Shown here: positions 1-7,399 of the stretch, one piece after another
How positions within the stretch are numbered: position 1 is the first letter of the stretch
Layout of the letters: the number at the start of each line of letters is the position of its first letter
Assembly (NCBI GenBank): GCA_903871805.1
Contig: CAIQIE010000077.1
Coordinates: 1 to 40,642 of the forward strand
DNA from: an uncultured Planctomycetaceae bacterium
GTDB taxonomy: Bacteria; Planctomycetota; Planctomycetia; Planctomycetales; Planctomycetaceae
Length of the DNA: 40,642 nucleotides
Reading direction: 5' to 3'
Notes under the pieces: generated by a model
Told to the model about the DNA's origin: nothing
The model's database searches: none
The model's input: the letters and a program-made list of their open reading frames with translations, nothing else
Program-made: the position numbers and the translations under genes

Positions 1-166
1 GCCGGAGTGGGCGCGGGCGACTCCGGGCGTTGCAGAAAAGGCCGTTTGTGTCCTACCGGGGCATTGCGGTGCAGCGGCCACCGGGTAAAACGGTGTGTTT
101 GGGGGGCAGTGGCAGTTGTGGTGCAGAAGACTCCGCTGCCAGGGCGTAAATTACAGGAAATGCCGA

Positions 167-1120
167 ATGACCTATGCTATAGAATGTCGCAAGCTCACCC
201 GTATCTGGCCCGGGAATCCTCCTGTGGAGGCTGTTCGCGGGATTGATCTCGTCGTTGAGCAGGGAACGTGTTTTGGCGTCCTTGGACCGAACGGGGCCGG
301 GAAGACGACAACGATTGAGATTTGTGAAGGGCTGCTTGAAGCAACCAGCGGGGAGGCGCGAATTCTGGGGCTCAGCTGGAAAACGGATGCCGACCGGATA
401 CGCCAGCAGATTGGGCTGTCACTGCAGGAGACTCGACTGTCAGAGAAGCTGACGGTCCTTGAAACACTGACGTTGTTCCGCAGCTTCTACAAATCCGGCC
501 TGGATCCTCTGGAAGCCATTAAGAAGGTTTCGCTGCAGGAGAAGACGCATTCCCGCATCAAGACGCTTTCGGGTGGTCAGAAGCAGCGGGTGGCTGTCGC
601 CACGGCGCTCGTGGGAAATCCGAAGCTGTTGTTCCTGGATGAACCGACAACTGGTCTGGATCCACAGTCCCGTCGTGATCTGTGGCGGATCATTACGGAG
701 TTTCGTCAGGCCGGAGGTACAGTGCTGATGACGACTCATTATATGGATGAAGCTGAGCGGCTGTGTGATCGAGTGGCGATCTTTGATCGTGGCCGGATTC
801 TGGCGATTGATACTCCACAAAATCTGATTGCCGGACTGGGGGCAGAGCATGTGATCGTATTTAGCGTCACTGGTGTTCAGGAGGCTGCGGAGGATTTTGG
901 CAGCGGCCTGCCCGGGGTGATTGCGGTTCGGCGTGAGAATGATCATCACTGTCTTTCGGTGCGTGAGCCGCATGTGGCGATTCCAGCCCTGCTTTCCATG
1001 ATCGCTCAGCAGGGACTGCAGTTGACGTCGCTGACAACGCGACAGGCGACACTGGAAGATGTGTTTGTTCATTATGCCGGGCGTGGACTGAATGACGGCA
1101 CAGAAGGAGGTGTTCGATGA
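167..1120 (+). CDS. ABC transporter ATP-binding protein (ABC-2 exporter type)
   Basis: This is the ATPase subunit of a two-component exporter; it hydrolyses ATP at the inner face of the cytoplasmic membrane to drive the permease that follows. All nucleotide-binding motifs are present in the 317-residue product: Walker A GPNGAGKTTT near residue 40, signature LSGGQKQRV near 134, Walker B LLFLDEP near 155, and the H-loop His in TTHYMDEAE near 190. The C-terminal 100 residues resemble the accessory domain of drug- or polysaccharide-type ABC-2 ATPases. The reading frame is open further upstream, but ATG 167 has an AGGAAA ribosome site at 155-160 and begins where family homology begins. Its stop overlaps the permease start by 4 bases, so the pair is translationally coupled. 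The substrate cannot be read from sequence. Confidence 0.93.
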   Translation: MTYAIECRKLTRIWPGNPPVEAVRGIDLVVEQGTCFGVLGPNGAGKTTTIEICEGLLEATSGEARILGLSWKTDADRIRQQIGLSLQETRLSEKLTVLETLTLFRSFYKSGLDPLEAIKKVSLQEKTHSRIKTLSGGQKQRVAVATALVGNPKLLFLDEPTTGLDPQSRRDLWRIITEFRQAGGTVLMTTHYMDEAERLCDRVAIFDRGRILAIDTPQNLIAGLGAEHVIVFSVTGVQEAAEDFGSGLPGVIAVRRENDHHCLSVREPHVAIPALLSMIAQQGLQLTSLTTRQATLEDVFVHYAGRGLNDGTEGGVR

Positions 1121-2175
1121 AATCATCCCTGTTGCTACATCCGCTGATTCAGCTGTTTATGACTCGATTTCGTGAGTTTATCCGGACCCCGGAAGCCGTT
1201 TTCTGGTCGTATGTTTTTCCGCTGGTGATGATGATCGCTCTTGGGTTGGCGTTTCGCAGTGAGCCTGTGCGGGCGGTGGCGGTCACAATTCAGCAGGGCA
1301 CAGGGGCTGCGGATGCGGAAGCGGCGTTGAAGAAGGATCCAATGTTCCTGATTTCGAAAGGAACTGAAGCGGAATGTCGTCAGCGCCTGCGATCCGGCAA
1401 GACTGAGCTGGTGGTGACTGCCGTACAGAATGGCGAAGCATTGTCATGGAAGTTTCTGTATGACCCAACAAGACCGGGCAGCGTCAGTGCGCGGGACAGT
1501 GTGAATGACGCGCTGCAGCGAGCTGCGGGGCGAGTTGACAGGGTGGCCACAGAAGATGTCACTGTGATTGAACCGGGCAGTCGCTACATCGACTTTCTTG
1601 TTCCGGGTCTGATTGGGATGGGCCTGTTGGGAGGAGGTATCTGGGGGGTTGGCTACGCGATTGTGGACATGCGCATTCGGCAGGTGCTGAAAAGATTCCT
1701 CGGGACGCCCATGAAGAAGCATCATTTTGTGGCAGCGATGATGGCCAGCCGAATTGTGTTCATGATTCCTGAGATCATTGTGATTCTGATTCTGGCGAAG
1801 CTGATGTTTGGGGTCACAAGTCATGGAGGTTACGCTTCGATTGCCGCCATTGTCATTTTGGGCGCCATGGAGTTTGCGTCGATTGGGCTGCTGATTGCAA
1901 GCCGAGCGCGAACGCTGGAAGCGGTGGCTGGTCTGATGAACCTTGCGATGGTACCGATGTGGATTGGTTCGGGCATTTTCTTCTCGTCAGAGCGATTTCC
2001 GGAGATTGTGCAGCCTGTGATTCGGATCCTGCCGCTGACTCCGGTCATTGCCTCACTGCGTCAGGTAATGCAGGAGGGGGCTGGGGTGCTGCAGATCGCT
2101 CCTGATCTGGCACTGATGTTTGCATGGGCGGTTGGTACGTTTCTGATCGCGTTACGGATCTTTCGTTGGGACTGA
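1117..2175 (+). CDS. ABC-2 type transporter permease
   Basis: This is the membrane subunit of the exporter, 352 residues. The architecture fits the ABC-2 family. One N-terminal membrane helix (around residues 25-45, SYVFPLVMMIALGLAF) is followed by an extracytoplasmic domain of about 110 residues. A C-terminal block of several helices follows, starting near residue 160 (FLVPGLIGMGLLGGGIWGV). The ATG overlaps the ATPase stop, and GGAGGTG lies just upstream at 1107-1113, so the start is secure. The large outer domain is typical of linearmycin/daunorubicin-type and Yhh-type permeases. No other gene lies nearby to suggest a substrate. No clear terminator follows. Confidence 0.9.
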   Translation: MKSSLLLHPLIQLFMTRFREFIRTPEAVFWSYVFPLVMMIALGLAFRSEPVRAVAVTIQQGTGAADAEAALKKDPMFLISKGTEAECRQRLRSGKTELVVTAVQNGEALSWKFLYDPTRPGSVSARDSVNDALQRAAGRVDRVATEDVTVIEPGSRYIDFLVPGLIGMGLLGGGIWGVGYAIVDMRIRQVLKRFLGTPMKKHHFVAAMMASRIVFMIPEIIVILILAKLMFGVTSHGGYASIAAIVILGAMEFASIGLLIASRARTLEAVAGLMNLAMVPMWIGSGIFFSSERFPEIVQPVIRILPLTPVIASLRQVMQEGAGVLQIAPDLALMFAWAVGTFLIALRIFRWD

Positions 2176-2419
2176 CTGTCGCGTGGGGTATTGGGGACAT
2201 GTTGATTGGGGCATGTTGAGAAAACGCAACAGGAAGCGGGCGGGGGAAATCGGGCCTGGGCCGTTGGCTGAAAAATAAGAAATTTTCTGGTGCAACGGGA
2301 AAACGACCCCTGTAAGATCACCAATTACCCACTGGGGGCGTAATTATTTTACTCCACTAGACAATCGCTGGGCAAAAAGGGCTGGTCGTTTCCTGATTCG
2401 CAGGGATCCGCTAAACTTT

Positions 2420-2433
2420 CCGGGAATTCCCGG
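2420..2433. promoter_or_regulatory. perfect 14-bp palindrome upstream of recA
   Basis: The sequence CCGGGAATTCCCGG is a perfect palindrome about 290 bases before the recA start. It could be an operator for a dimeric regulator, but the role is inferred from symmetry only. Confidence 0.35.
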
Positions 2434-2494
2434 CGGGACAGCACCAGCCTGCGGGGCGTCCGGTCAATGGCATTCACTTTCCATCAAAGTAGCA

Positions 2495-2511
2495 GGCACA
2501 CTCCGTGTGCC
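2495..2511 (+). promoter_or_regulatory. hairpin 1 in putative recA leader
   Basis: GGCACAC-TCC-GTGTGCC forms a perfect 7-bp stem with a 3-nt loop, 212 bases upstream of recA. No T-run follows it. It is either a regulatory RNA element or an operator half-site pair. Confidence 0.35.
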
Positions 2512-2542
2512 GTCCGGCCTTACGTTCAATTCTGAAGGCGAC

Positions 2543-2570
2543 GGCATTTGGAAAATGCCCACTATTTTTC
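2543..2570 (+). terminator. hairpin 2 with T-run in the putative recA leader (attenuator-like)
   Basis: GGCATTT-GGA-AAATGCC is a perfect 7-bp stem followed after six bases by five T residues (2565-2569). It has the form of a weak intrinsic terminator and lies about 155 bases before the recA start, so it could attenuate recA or end transcription arriving from the ABC operon. Confidence 0.4.
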
Positions 2571-2722
2571 AATGTGATTACCATTGGGCGTCCGCTACCG
2601 GGGTCTGTCAATGCCGGGCCTGATTTCAGGACCGTGTCAGCAGCGGAATCCTCGGGCGGCCCTCAGAATTTGAAGGTGGCAGACAGTCGGTTCGCAAACA
2701 CACAGAGTCAGGAAATACGCAC

Positions 2723-3805
2723 ATGGCATCAAAGGCACCGAAAAAAGTTCCCGCTGTACGGGCGCAGGATGAACATCAGGTTCTTCTGGACAATACTGTG
2801 GGGCAAATTGAAAAGATGTTCGGCAAGGGCTCCATCATGAAGCTCGATTCGACCGAGCAGACTGGTGGATTTCCAGGAATTTCGACTGGGGCATTATCGT
2901 TGGATCTTGCCATGGGCGGGCGGGGATTTCCGCGAGGTCGAATTATTGAAGTATTCGGGCCGGAATCCAGTGGAAAGACAACACTGGCGTTGCACGCAAT
3001 CGCCAGTGCTCAGAAAGAAGGTGGTATTGCAGCCTTTATTGATGCGGAACACGCACTGGATCCGCAGTGGGCGCGTCGGCTGGGCGTCAACCTGGACGAG
3101 TTGCTGGTCAGTCAGCCATCGTACGGCGAAGAGGGCCTGCAGATTGCCGAAATGCTGGTGAAGTCCAATTCTGTGGACATCATCGTGATCGACTCGGTGG
3201 CCGCCCTGGTTCCCAAGGCGGAACTGGACGGAGAGATTGGGGATTCGCACGTGGGGCTTCAGGCGCGCATGATGAGTCAGGCCATGCGAAAGCTGACAGG
3301 CGTGATTGCCCGCGCCAAGGCAACGGTGATTTTCATCAATCAGATCCGCGAAAAGATTGGTGTCATGTTTGGCAGTCCCGAGACGACACCTGGTGGACGC
3401 GCATTGAAATTTTATAGCTCCTGTCGTCTTGATGTGCGGCGTGTGAATCAGCTGAAGGAAGGGGAAAACACGATCGGGATGAGAATGCGAGTAAAGATCG
3501 TGAAGAACAAAGTGGCCCCTCCGTTCCGTAATGCAGAGTTGGACATGTACAGCACCTGCGGCATCAGCTACGAGGCGGACCTGCTGGATCTGGCCGTGGA
3601 GAACAAGATTATCGATCGCAGCGGAAGCTGGTTTAACTTTGGCAGTCATAAACTGGGCCAGGGACGTGACCGGGCGCGGGTGTTTCTGGAGGAAAACCCG
3701 ACGATTGCAGCGGACGTTCGGCAGCGAATTCTTTCACTGAAGAACCTAACCGCTCCGGGCAACGAAGCAGGGGAAACGGCTGTGGCTGCGGAAGAGGCCG
3801 AATAG
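2723..3805 (+). CDS. recA: recombinase RecA
   Basis: RecA binds single-stranded DNA as an ATP-dependent filament, catalyses strand exchange in recombinational repair, and triggers LexA self-cleavage in the SOS response. The 360-residue length is normal. Visible motifs are Walker [10 protein letters not shown] near residue 80, the [18 protein letters not shown] segment, loop regions around [14 protein letters not shown] and [14 protein letters not shown], and the glycine-rich [11 protein letters not shown] segment. The C-terminal tail is acidic ([10 protein letters not shown]), as in most RecA proteins. The ATG has AGGAAA at a suitable distance. No recX gene follows; instead a strong terminator separates recA from a convergent ECF sigma gene. 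Confidence 0.98.
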   Translation: MASKAPKKVPAVRAQDEHQVLLDNTVGQIEKMFGKGSIMKLDSTEQTGGFPGISTGALSLDLAMGGRGFPRGRIIEVFGPESSGKTTLALHAIASAQKEGGIAAFIDAEHALDPQWARRLGVNLDELLVSQPSYGEEGLQIAEMLVKSNSVDIIVIDSVAALVPKAELDGEIGDSHVGLQARMMSQAMRKLTGVIARAKATVIFINQIREKIGVMFGSPETTPGGRALKFYSSCRLDVRRVNQLKEGENTIGMRMRVKIVKNKVAPPFRNAELDMYSTCGISYEADLLDLAVENKIIDRSGSWFNFGSHKLGQGRDRARVFLEENPTIAADVRQRILSLKNLTAPGNEAGETAVAAEEAE

Positions 3806-3835
3806 TTTTTCGCTGGATTTTGAATGAATATTGAA

Positions 3836-3870
3836 GGGCGTTGCCATGATTGGCAACGCCCTTTGCGTTT
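3836..3870 (+). terminator. recA intrinsic terminator
   Basis: GGGCGTTGCC (3836-3845), a 6-nt loop and GGCAACGCCC (3852-3861) form a perfect 10-bp stem, followed by a T-rich tail. The stem lies 31 bases after the recA stop. The opposite strand also has a T-rich flank, so it may also serve the convergent sigma gene. Confidence 0.9.
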
Positions 3871-3976
3871 CATCGCGGGATGTCGTCGATGAGTGACGAC
3901 GTACGTCGGAGTGGCGGCTGTGGGGACCTTTATGAGTAGTCTTTGCGGAATCTTTCTGAAGGTGCGAAACAACGTC

Positions 3977-4582
3977 TCAGCCAGCATTCCAGTATTCGCG
4001 GATCAGATCCAGCTTACGATACACCGTTGCACGAGACCGACCTGACTGAGCGGCAATGTCGTCGATTGTATAGCCCTCCAGCAGCATGCGGGCGATCTGT
4101 TGCAGCAGGGGATCTTTCAGGCGTTCCAGTAGTTCCGCGTGCATTTCAGTGAGGGCCTGCAACCGGTGGTCGGATATCTGGCTTAATCCTGCGGCGTGGG
4201 GATCGCCGAATTGTTCGTGGAAGACAGACTCTCCCCGGACATTACCGGAATTTTCCTTCTGTGCTGTCTGTCGCCGCAGTTCGTTTCCGGCCCGCTGCTG
4301 AAGGCGTCTGGCGAGCATGCGCCAAACGTCATGGCGACTTTTGAGTTCCGGAAGGCGCCCCGTGGTGGCGGAATCAAAAAACGCAGCCAGCACTTCTGCC
4401 GCCAGGTCTTCACCATCGCTGGCTCGCTGGAATTTATTGGGCAGCAGTCTTCGGCCCAGAGCCGCCAGTCTGAGAAAATAGATCTTAAAAATGTCCTGCA
4501 GAACATCGGGGCTCCCCTGTGAAAGCTGCTTCAGGAGCATGGTTACGGAGCCGGCAACGGAGCTGAAATCAGAGTGATTCAT
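3977..4582 (-). CDS. ECF-type RNA polymerase sigma factor (PF07638-like)
   Basis: This 201-residue protein is an extracytoplasmic-function-type sigma factor that directs RNA polymerase to a dedicated promoter set. The N-terminal half matches a sigma region 2 layout (LQDIFKIYFLRLAALGRRLL, then SDGEDLAAEVLAAFF). The C-terminal half contains region 4, with the helix-turn-helix TIDDIAAQSGRSRATVYRKL at the extreme end. This family is greatly expanded in planctomycetes. The start is supported by a GGAAGGAG site 7 bases upstream of the ATG. No anti-sigma factor gene is adjacent; the neighbour behind it is a divergent BON-domain gene 484 bases away. A near-perfect 30-bp palindrome sits 28 bases upstream of the start codon. 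Target genes are unknown. Confidence 0.88.
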   Translation of the reverse strand: MNHSDFSSVAGSVTMLLKQLSQGSPDVLQDIFKIYFLRLAALGRRLLPNKFQRASDGEDLAAEVLAAFFDSATTGRLPELKSRHDVWRMLARRLQQRAGNELRRQTAQKENSGNVRGESVFHEQFGDPHAAGLSQISDHRLQALTEMHAELLERLKDPLLQQIARMLLEGYTIDDIAAQSGRSRATVYRKLDLIREYWNAG

Positions 4583-5065
4583 TTGGTGACTCCTTCCACT
4601 GTTTCAGGAGACATCGCCATGGAATTCCAGGGCGATGTCCGCAAGGATTCGGGTGTGTTCGGACAATTATTCCTGTGGCGAACGTCTGAACGGGCGGGGC
4701 CCCGTCGCACAAGGGGCAGGATTTCCGGGGGTTGGCACCTGGTGGTTATTTCGACGGGAGAAATCCCCATTTCCCGGATTCTCCGCTCCGGCGTCTTTCA
4801 GGTAAAGCCAGGTGAATGGTCGATGATCGGCGGACTGACGCCCGGAGGGCTTTTGGGGAAGGACAAAGTACCGTAGTGAGTTCGACATGGCGGGCCTCAC
4901 CATCCCTGAATCAGAAGGCTCACCATACACATTACTCGTGTGCACCGTACAAATACGAGTGACGTTTTCGAGTGCTGCTGCGAGATCGACGGATCAGGAT
5001 TTCGGCAGGCAGGTTTTCCGGAATCAGTTCGGGAGCATTGATCTCCCGGAGATCAGGGTGATGTT
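4583..5065. other. divergent intergenic region between the ECF sigma and BON genes
   Basis: This 483-base stretch holds promoters for both flanking genes. I see a 30-bp near-palindrome (4610-4639) and a weaker inverted repeat, ACTCGT / ACGAGT (4934-4939, 4955-4960, spacer 15). An open frame at 4574-4876 on the plus strand has no ribosome site or recognisable content, and I do not call it a gene. Confidence 0.5.
4610..4639. promoter_or_regulatory. 30-bp near-perfect palindrome upstream of the ECF sigma gene
   Basis: Arms 4610-4624 and 4625-4639 are complementary at 14 of 15 positions, with GGAATTCC at the centre and GACATCGCC / GGCGATGTC as the outer arms. It lies 28 bases upstream of the sigma start codon, suiting either an operator or a long hairpin in the sigma mRNA leader. 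The symmetry is direct observation; the function is inferred. Confidence 0.55.
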
Positions 5066-5380
5066 ATGATTATGCCGGCAAATATGTATCCGGAAGAGGC
5101 CATTACAGGAACTGTTATTCACGGCGATGCTTCTATAGCAGACAGGGTTCGGCTTTGCTTTGGCCTGGATCCTGAGTTGCGCCAGTGTTCGATACGCTGC
5201 CATTATTTTCATGGTGTGGCCGTATTGTGTGGAACAGTCAATAGCTTTCGACTGCGGCAGAGGGCGCAGGACGCCATCCGAAAAATCCCCGGAATCAGCA
5301 TGATTCTGAATGAGCTGGTGATTGGGAATTCCCCCTGTGCGGCGATGCCCCCGGCGAATCGGCAGCCAGCGGCTTCATAG
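5066..5380 (+). CDS. BON-domain protein
   Basis: This small protein of 104 residues is built almost entirely of one BON (OsmY/nodulation-type) domain. The pattern VAVLCGTVNSFRLRQRAQDA followed by IPGISMILNELVI (about residues 50-88) gives the family's strand, glycine-Val turn, helix and final strand. BON domains are thought to bind phospholipid or envelope components. I see no signal peptide, so it may be cytoplasmic. The ATG at 5066 has AGGG 7 bases upstream; ATG 5072 is an alternative. Downstream on the same strand lie a degenerate receiver protein and a secreted Cys-rich protein. A divergent ECF sigma gene lies upstream, which suggests but does not prove envelope-stress control. Confidence 0.7.
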   Translation: MIMPANMYPEEAITGTVIHGDASIADRVRLCFGLDPELRQCSIRCHYFHGVAVLCGTVNSFRLRQRAQDAIRKIPGISMILNELVIGNSPCAAMPPANRQPAAS

Positions 5381-5592
5381 GCATGCCATTGATGGAATCC
5401 CGCCAGCGTTCAGGCGGTGTGGATCGGGGATTTCACCAGCTTTCCTGAGGAAGTGGTTCGACCGTGTGATCGGATCTGCTGCAGGTTTGTTGGCGCACAT
5501 CAGAATCTTTGGTCTGTTGTCAGACGAACGGCGCGGGTTGTTTCGACGGCATTTGTCTGAGTTTTGTTGCGTATATCTATTGGAGAATGTGT

Positions 5593-6174
5593 ATGTGGAG
5601 GGAGAGCCGAACGACGCCGGGAACAGTTCTGATTGCGGAGGAGCATGAGGAGTGTCGCCAGCTTTTTCGACAGTTTCTGGAACGTTGCGGATATGAAGTT
5701 CAGACAGTGCCTGACGGTGAACATTGTGCATCTTTGCTGCAGAGAGGGTGTCGGCCGGATGTCCTTGTGCTGAGCTGGGAATTGTCCCGGGAAAGCGATG
5801 GTGGGGTGTGGGAATGGCTGCGTGCCGGCGGCTCTGAAAGCCTCGCGACGGTGGCTCTTACAGCGCGAATGGATCCGGATTTCCGAAGGCAGGAGGCCGA
5901 GTTTCCCCACATCAAGTGGGTGCAGCGACCATTTCGGCTGACGGAGTTGCTGGCCGCTGTTCAGTCAGCTGACAGGGATGCCTATGACACCCCGCGGTGC
6001 CTGGAGGCTCTGTGGCGAAAAGCCACAAAGCCGCGGTATGGTGTTTTGTTTGACAGTCATGCCAGTGTGCGTGAGATCACAGCGGCGTCTGTCCCTGCCA
6101 GTTACACCAGCGGCGACAGACAGCAGGCGCATCCGGATTCACTTGTCGTCTGTCAGCTTGAAGACCGTCTGTGA
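5593..6174 (+). CDS. receiver-like protein lacking the phospho-acceptor Asp
   Basis: The first 120 residues follow the response-regulator receiver fold: TVLIAEEHEECRQLF (strand 1 and acidic pair E16/E17), PDVLVLSWEL (strand 3), VALTAR (Thr90), and a final RPF turn before the last helix. The Asp normally phosphorylated at the end of strand 3 is Ser61, and the conserved Lys of the KPF turn is Arg112. The domain is therefore probably not phosphorylated by the usual route and may act through constitutive protein binding. About 60 residues follow with no recognisable output domain. The start is chosen from GGAG (5582-5585) placed 7 bases before ATG 5593. No histidine kinase is nearby. The product is 193 residues. 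Confidence 0.68.
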   Translation: MWRESRTTPGTVLIAEEHEECRQLFRQFLERCGYEVQTVPDGEHCASLLQRGCRPDVLVLSWELSRESDGGVWEWLRAGGSESLATVALTARMDPDFRRQEAEFPHIKWVQRPFRLTELLAAVQSADRDAYDTPRCLEALWRKATKPRYGVLFDSHASVREITAASVPASYTSGDRQQAHPDSLVVCQLEDRL

Positions 6175-6306
6175 GAGTTACAGACCATATGGTTTTGATC
6201 TCAGCAGAGACATTGTCCTGTGGAGATCGGTTGATCAGGAAAGAATGCAATTTGGTCATGTTGGCCAGAAATTGTCAGATGTCGAAGAATGGGAAAGGGA
6301 GGAATT

Positions 6307-6723
6307 ATGATTTCCAAGCGAGTGTTTACGGTGTTGGCCATTGTGCTCTCTCTAACTGCGGTAAGTGCTGTGGCTGAGGCGGGGTGGCGCAAGTCATGTT
6401 GTCGTCAGAGAACCAGTTGCTGCAACAACGGTGGTTACTACACGACCTATCGCGTTGTTCGGTACAGAAACGATGACTGCTGTTACACGCCCACGTACAA
6501 CGAATGCTGTCAAACGTATGTCGGGTATGGCCACCACCACAATCACCACACAAATACCTGCTGTACGACGACAGCAACAGGGTGTTGCACAGTTGCAGCA
6601 TGCGATTCGTATGCAACGAGTAATGGTGTGGTAACGACAGTGAACGGGGTTGCGTCGGCAAATGCGACGGTTGTGGAGCCACCAGTAGTTCCAGAGCCAC
6701 CACCTGTTCCTGATGCGAAGTGA
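6307..6723 (+). CDS. secreted Cys-Cys / His-rich small protein
   Basis: This 138-residue protein belongs to no family I recognise. Residues 1-25 form a clear signal peptide with a likely cut after AEA. The mature part has six Cys-Cys pairs (31-32, 38-39, 58-59, 67-68, 85-86, 93-94) plus Cys99, a His cluster GHHHNHH at 75-81, many Tyr and Thr, and a Pro/Val-rich tail. Such a composition suits metal binding, a disulfide-linked surface layer or a spacer protein, but the function is unknown. The ribosome site GGGAGG (6297-6302) is strong. A good terminator at 6864-6905 ends the unit. Confidence 0.72.
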   Translation: MISKRVFTVLAIVLSLTAVSAVAEAGWRKSCCRQRTSCCNNGGYYTTYRVVRYRNDDCCYTPTYNECCQTYVGYGHHHNHHTNTCCTTTATGCCTVAACDSYATSNGVVTTVNGVASANATVVEPPVVPEPPPVPDAK

Positions 6724-7246
6724 AGCCCGTCAGACTGCGGCGCAACATGGAGGCAGCGTACTGACGGAACAGAGCGGGAATTATGGAGGAAAATTCGGAC
6801 GTGTTGGTTGTTACAGCAGACAGCGCTGAATGACTGGACTGCGAATTGCCCGCTCTGAAACTGACGTCCCCGGTGGAGGCCTGCTTCCACCGGGGATGTT
6901 TTTTTGGGACCCGCCACTGAACCGGAGAGTTTTTTCAGGCATGCTGGTCGCGTGTTCTGCAACGACAGTGGCCGCAGGCAGTTTGAGCGGTATGAGTCGA
7001 CGCAGGGGGCATCAAGTCGCTGTTGCGGGGGCTGAGTGCCATTTCCGACTTAAAACGGTGCCTCAGTGCTTTGTAGCAATTGCAGGCGATGGACAGCGTC
7101 GGAGGGAGACAGGAACGGGGGGCATAGTTCGGGAGTGAAAGGCAGAAAGGAGAGTGTGAGAGGACTTATGGCGGGGGAATCGCTACGCTGCGGCCTCAGA
7201 TGGCAGGCTCAGGAAATACGGGCGAACAGAGCAGGAGGACGATTTG
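6724..7246. other. intergenic region holding a terminator, otherwise featureless
   Basis: A strong terminator lies at 6864-6905. The remaining 340 bases before the next ribosome site show no gene I can support. The promoter for the amidohydrolase is expected near 6950-7220. Confidence 0.5.
6864..6905 (+). terminator. intrinsic terminator after the Cys-Cys protein gene
   Basis: CCCCGGTGGA (6868-6877) pairs perfectly with TCCACCGGGG (6886-6895), with further pairs on the outside, and seven T residues follow at 6899-6905. It is a textbook rho-independent terminator, 140 bases beyond the stop codon. Confidence 0.92.
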
Positions 7247-7399
7247 ATGGAACCATCAGATCTCTCGAAACCCTGGGGAAGAGTCTATGTGGCGGAGTCG
7301 TTTGCGGGACTGGATGGAGAAACAGGGACAGCGACGGATTCTGGAAGTCCGCTGGCTGCTGAATCCCCGAGGGATGCCGCTGCGCAACGTTCAAATTGA
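7247..7399 (+). CDS. possible 50-residue upstream ORF overlapping the amidohydrolase start
   Basis: ATG 7247 is preceded by GGAGG (7234-7238) at 8 bases, the best ribosome site in this region. It opens a 50-codon frame that overlaps the first 113 bases of the amidohydrolase gene in another frame. The product is polar, unlike anything I recognise, and has no signal peptide. It may be a regulatory upstream ORF, or the ribosome site may be fortuitous. Confidence that it is a real gene is low. Confidence 0.25.
   Translation: MEPSDLSKPWGRVYVAESFAGLDGETGTATDSGSPLAAESPRDAAAQRSN

Larger units (their letters stand above)
2176..2722. other. intergenic region upstream of recA
   Basis: This 547-base stretch has no convincing gene. 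It contains an AT-rich island around 2337-2352, a perfect 14-bp palindrome (2420-2433), and two perfect 7-bp hairpins with 3-nt loops (2495-2511 and 2543-2559), the second followed by a T-run. The recA promoter and leader are expected here. I find no E. coli-type (CTGT-N8-ACAG) or Gram-positive-type (GAAC-N4-GTTC) LexA box. Confidence 0.6.

Noticed and set aside
4574-4876. 100-codon plus-strand frame upstream of the BON gene
   Set aside because: It overlaps the sigma gene's start and the palindrome, lacks a ribosome site, and has no recognisable features.
5324-5333. GGGAATTCCC as a third copy of the recA/ECF palindrome core
   Set aside because: It lies within the BON coding sequence with no symmetrical flanks, so it is probably chance.
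6830-7138. 102-codon plus-strand frame after the Cys-rich gene
   Set aside because: It runs through a strong terminator hairpin and has no ribosome site.
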